NCBI RefSeq assembly: GCF_004522175.1
Contig: NZ_SDEB01000002.1
Coordinates: 246,278-310,277 of the forward strand
Direction of reading: 5' to 3'
Length of the DNA: 64,000 nucleotides
Source of the DNA: Paracoccus ravus
Lineage (GTDB): Bacteria; Pseudomonadota; Alphaproteobacteria; Rhodobacterales; Rhodobacteraceae
The notes under the pieces were generated by a model. That model made no database searches and was not told the origin of the DNA. It was given only the letters and a program-made list of their open reading frames with translations. Shown here piece after piece: positions 60,992-64,000 of this stretch. The position numbers and the translations under genes are program-made. The stretch's first letter is position 1, and each line of letters begins with the position of its first letter.

Positions 60992-61138
60992 GAAGATCCC
61001 TTTGAATGGATCCGGCTCACTGTCCGGTCGGTTACGTTCTGGGCCGCTCGGGCCCTTTCTTGGCAGCCAGTGACCAAAGAACGTCGCAGGTTTGCTACCT
61101 GTCCTTTTCGAGATTCGAGTTATCCACAGGGATTTTAA

Positions 61139-61173
61139 GGATTTTTGGCGGAAACCCGCCGAGGCAAAAATCC
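61139..61173. terminator. bidirectional hairpin between the SleB-type gene and the PPDK-like gene
   Basis: GGATTTTT (61139-61146) pairs with AAAAATCC (61166-61173), and inside it GGCGG (61147-61151) pairs with CCGCC (61156-61160). The AT arms give U-runs on both strands. It probably ends the PPDK-like transcript, whose stop is at 61207. Confidence 0.65.
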
Positions 61174-61206
61174 GGACGGGCAGATTCCGGCCAAAAGCCG
61201 GACCCG

Positions 61207-63768
61207 TTACGACTTTGTCGCAATGTCCTCAATGAGGGATTCCCGCGCCATCAGGATCGATTCCTGCGCCGCGGCGAGGCGCGCGACAGGCACGCGGAAG
61301 GGCGAGCACGAGACGTAATTCACCCCCGTGCGCAGACAGAAGGCGATCGATTCCGGGTTGCCGCCATGCTCGCCGCAGACCGAGATGGTGATCCCCGGCG
61401 CATGGCTGCGCGCGCGTTCGGTGCCGATGGCGACAAGCTCGCCGACGCCGTCCCGGTCGAGGATGTGGAACGGGTCCTCGTCATAGACCCCCTGCCCGAC
61501 ATAGGCCCCCATGAAGCGCCCGGCATCGTCGCGCGAAAGGCCATAGGTCATCTGGGTCAGGTCATTCGTGCCAAAAGACAGAAAGGCCGCATGTTCGGCG
61601 ATCTCGCCTGCCCGCAACGCCGCGCGCGGGGTCTCGACCATGACGCCGAGGCGATAGGTGAAATCCTTGCGCGTTTCGTTCCTGACGGCGGCGGCAACGG
61701 CGTCGATGCGGTTCTTGACGAGTTCGACCTCGCGCCGTGCGCTGACCAGCGGGATCATGATCTCGGGGACCACCGGATCGCCATTATGGCTCGCAAGGAT
61801 CGTCGCCTCGAAGATTGCGCGGGCCTGCATGTCATAGATCTCGGGGACGGTGATGCCGAGCCGCACGCCGCGCATCCCCAGCATCGGGTTGAATTCCGAA
61901 AGGGCCTCGACCCGGCGGGTCACGTCCGACAAGGGCAGGTCCAGCGATTCCGCGAGTTCCCGCATCCCCTCGCGGTCATGCGGCAGGAATTCGTGCAAGG
62001 GCGGATCGAAAAGGCGGATGGTGACCGGCAGCCCCGCCATGATCTCGAAGAGCGCCGCGAAATCGCCGCGCTGCATCGGCAGCAGCCGCTCCAGCGACAG
62101 GCGGCGATCCTCGGGCTTGTCGGCAAAGATCATCTCGCGCATCGCGGGCAGGCGTTCATCGTCGAAGAACATATGCTCGGTGCGGCAAAGGCCAATGCCC
62201 TGCGCCTTGAACATGCGCGCAGTACGGGCATCCTCGGGCGTGTCGGCATTGGCGCGGATGCGGATGCCGCAGGAATCGTCCGCCCAGTCGAGAAGCTGGG
62301 TGAAGCTGTCGTCGAGCGCAGGCTCCAGCATCGCGGCCTCGCCCGCGAGTATCTCGCCCGAGGTGCCGTCGATGGTGATCCTTTCACCCTCGCGGAAGAT
62401 CCGGCCCCCGGCGGTCATGGTGCGGGCGCGGGTGTCGATGGAAATGGCCGAGGCCCCGACGATGCAGGGCAGGCCGATGCCGCGCGCGATAACTGCCGCA
62501 TGGCTCGTCATCCCGCCCCGCTCGGTCAGGACGGCGGCGGCAGCATGCATGCCGCGCACATCCTCGGGGACGGTCTCGCGCCGGACCAGCACGCAGCGCT
62601 CACCCCGCGCCTCAGCGGCCTGCGCCGCTGCGGCGGTAAAGACGATCTGCCCGGTCGCAGCGCCGGGGCTCGCATTGATGCCGCGCGCGAGGATGTCGCG
62701 GGGCGCCGCCGGGTCGATCTGGTGATGCAGCAGGTCTGACAGTGCACGCGGCTCGATGCGCATGACGGCCTCGGGCTCGGGGATAATCCCGTCGCGCGCC
62801 AGCGAGACCGCGATCCGCACCGCCGCCCGCGAACTGCGCTGCACCCGGACCGCGTCGATGATCGAAAGCCGGCTGTCCGAGACGACGAATTCAACCTGCA
62901 TCTCCTCGCGCAGCCGCTCGCGGCAGGCGACACCGTAGCGCACCAGATCGGCAAAGACCTCGGGCGCGGCCTCTTCCAGCGAGGGCCCGCGCGGGTCGCG
63001 GGTCAGATAGAGCGTCTCGGTCCCCTCACGCTCGGCCCGGCCCTGAGTCTGGCCGCGAAACCGCCCGGTGATCCCCGGCATGCCGGTGCCGCCATCAACC
63101 AGCTGGATCGAGCCCGAGCCCGTCACCCCCGGCCCGATCGCCAGCGCCATATCCTGCACGATCAGCCCAAGCGGGGCCTGTGCGGGCGCGCCCTTGGCCT
63201 GACGCAAAAGCCGCGCGGTCGGCCCGTCCCAGGCCCGCGCCATGCTGCGCAGGACCTCGGCCAATTGCCGCGCCGGGTCCTGCGGGAATTCCTCATCGGT
63301 CTCGGATTCGTAGGCCCTGAGCGCCGTTTCAAGATCGCCGCCGCTATCCGAGAACATCTCGGGATCAAGCCGCGCGACATGGATCGCATAGGATTGAACG
63401 AAGCCCAGATAGATCGCATCCGCCGCTGCCTTGCCACGGGTCTGGACCAACCGGGAATGGCAGGCATTCGTGATTCCGACATTCAACACCGTCCCCGGCC
63501 CGCCCCAGGCCGGATTGGCCGCCGAGGGGCGCACGCTGACCAGACCTTCGGCCCGCTCGATCAGGCGGGAAAGGGATTGCCGATCCGGGGTCTGACCGGC
63601 GGCAATCGCCCGCACCGCCTCGGCCGAGATCGCGAAGCTGGTCGGCACCGGCAGATCCATGCGGACAAGGCGTTGCAGGCACTTGGCCCGCCAGCCGTGA
63701 CGCGCGACCTGAACCCCCGCCTTGGGGGTGATTTCGACAATGGCATCGGGATCGGTCAAGGCTGTCAT
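61207..63768 (-). CDS. pyruvate phosphate dikinase-like protein with altered ATP-grasp site
   Basis: 853 residues, slightly short for PPDK. The swivelling domain keeps the phospho-histidine in LTERGGMTSHAAVIARGIG (about residue 423). The PEP/pyruvate barrel keeps IRLFDPPLHEFLP, NPMLGMRGVRLG, FGTNDLTQMTYGLSRDDAG and the catalytic Cys in SCSPFRVPVARL (about residue 821). The N-terminal nucleotide domain is divergent: the GGKGANLAEM loop is replaced, and the region matching MLQTRNGKRT reads IIDAVRVQRS, so the conserved Gln and Arg are lost. It may lack normal ATP/Pi chemistry. A true ppdK could be elsewhere in the genome. Confidence 0.82.
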   Translation of the reverse strand: MTALTDPDAIVEITPKAGVQVARHGWRAKCLQRLVRMDLPVPTSFAISAEAVRAIAAGQTPDRQSLSRLIERAEGLVSVRPSAANPAWGGPGTVLNVGITNACHSRLVQTRGKAAADAIYLGFVQSYAIHVARLDPEMFSDSGGDLETALRAYESETDEEFPQDPARQLAEVLRSMARAWDGPTARLLRQAKGAPAQAPLGLIVQDMALAIGPGVTGSGSIQLVDGGTGMPGITGRFRGQTQGRAEREGTETLYLTRDPRGPSLEEAAPEVFADLVRYGVACRERLREEMQVEFVVSDSRLSIIDAVRVQRSSRAAVRIAVSLARDGIIPEPEAVMRIEPRALSDLLHHQIDPAAPRDILARGINASPGAATGQIVFTAAAAQAAEARGERCVLVRRETVPEDVRGMHAAAAVLTERGGMTSHAAVIARGIGLPCIVGASAISIDTRARTMTAGGRIFREGERITIDGTSGEILAGEAAMLEPALDDSFTQLLDWADDSCGIRIRANADTPEDARTARMFKAQGIGLCRTEHMFFDDERLPAMREMIFADKPEDRRLSLERLLPMQRGDFAALFEIMAGLPVTIRLFDPPLHEFLPHDREGMRELAESLDLPLSDVTRRVEALSEFNPMLGMRGVRLGITVPEIYDMQARAIFEATILASHNGDPVVPEIMIPLVSARREVELVKNRIDAVAAAVRNETRKDFTYRLGVMVETPRAALRAGEIAEHAAFLSFGTNDLTQMTYGLSRDDAGRFMGAYVGQGVYDEDPFHILDRDGVGELVAIGTERARSHAPGITISVCGEHGGNPESIAFCLRTGVNYVSCSPFRVPVARLAAAQESILMARESLIEDIATKS

Positions 63769-64000
63769 GATGCCGTCAGATTAGGCATGGCCCGCAACAT
63801 GCTGCAAGCGCGAAACGGCCAGCAAAACGTATGGCCCGCCCCATTGCAAGCGCCGATTGGATTTCGACGTGAGCAGTCTGCACAAACGTATCCGGCATGT
63901 CGGCGAGATGACCGCTGCCAAGATGGAGATCCGCGCGTCCCGATCCTCATAAAGGGGCCGGCCTCAAAGGGCCATTTTTGACCGGAGGTTTTCGGAACAC
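63769..64000. other. intergenic end of the window
   Basis: 232 bases upstream of the PPDK-like gene. No gene or clear signal is seen. A CGGAGG at 63983-63988 near the right edge may be a ribosome site for a + strand gene that starts beyond the window. Confidence 0.4.

Noticed and set aside
61120..61128. Replication origin suggested by the DnaA box
   Set aside because: Only one box, and no dnaA, dnaN, parA, hemE or other origin-linked genes nearby.

Overview
The window is GC-rich, densely packed chromosomal DNA from an alphaproteobacterium of the Rhodobacterales (Rhodobacteraceae/Paracoccaceae), most likely Paracoccus-like or a close relative. The evidence is a CckA-type hybrid kinase, a meso-DAP type dcw cell-wall cluster, a tsup-mcl2-nnrU-DUF1737-mch-sdh-mdh-suc neighbourhood that resembles the one I know from Rhodobacter sphaeroides, ethylmalonyl-CoA pathway genes (mch, mcl2), a one-cysteine DksA, and a DUF1127 gene followed by CcsR ('cuckoo') small RNAs. 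I see no insertion sequence, phage, integrase, CRISPR array, rRNA or tRNA. This is core genome, not an island.

Layout. (1) 1-6.2 kb, + strand: urease operon ureD(end)-A-J-B-[Tat cyclase-family hydrolase]-[AhpD-like protein]-C-[DUF1127]-E-F-G. (2) 6.2-16.4 kb, - strand: class II glutamine amidotransferase, DUF1330 protein, alaS, cckA-like kinase, rRNA m5C methyltransferase, lytic transglycosylase, I78 inhibitor lipoprotein and guaB, then a + strand FadL-type porin (16.6-17.8 kb). (3) 17.8-27.0 kb, - strand: mraZ-rsmH-ftsL-ftsI-murE-murF-mraY-murD, mostly joined by overlapping start/stop codons, with a 10-bp-phased TGGG array (probable MraZ operator) upstream. (4) 27.6-31.8 kb: mrp, then a DUF1127 gene followed by twelve hairpins that all carry the loop CTCCTCCTCCCT (six two-hairpin RNA units), then rlmJ, an amidase and a lipoprotein. 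(5) 31.8-34.6 kb: gatCA, a UPF0173 hydrolase and a small protein. (6) 34.8-54.2 kb: TCA cycle and ethylmalonyl-CoA block: sdhCDAB with two lipoproteins between sdhA and sdhB, mch, mcl2, mdh, sucCD, sucA, sucB, lpdA. (7) 54.2-64 kb: GNAT, MoxR ATPase, dksA, FAD monooxygenase, glmM-folP-folB, a SleB-type hydrolase and a PPDK-like protein with an altered ATP-grasp end.

How it works together. The TCA block supplies succinate dehydrogenase, malate dehydrogenase, succinyl-CoA synthetase and the whole 2-oxoglutarate dehydrogenase complex. mch and mcl2 supply two steps of the ethylmalonyl-CoA pathway for C2 assimilation. The same paired palindrome (TGTGATCACA-type, 21 bp apart) lies upstream of both sdhC and sucC, which suggests one regulator for both operons. 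The dcw cluster, guaB, glmM and several wall hydrolases cover envelope growth.

The most striking element is the tandem hairpin array at 29331-29827. Its loops mimic the anti-Shine-Dalgarno end of 16S rRNA. It matches the CcsR/cuckoo family but with six units, where four are known in R. sphaeroides. Functions are assigned by reading translated sequences and recalling family motifs; no database search was run.
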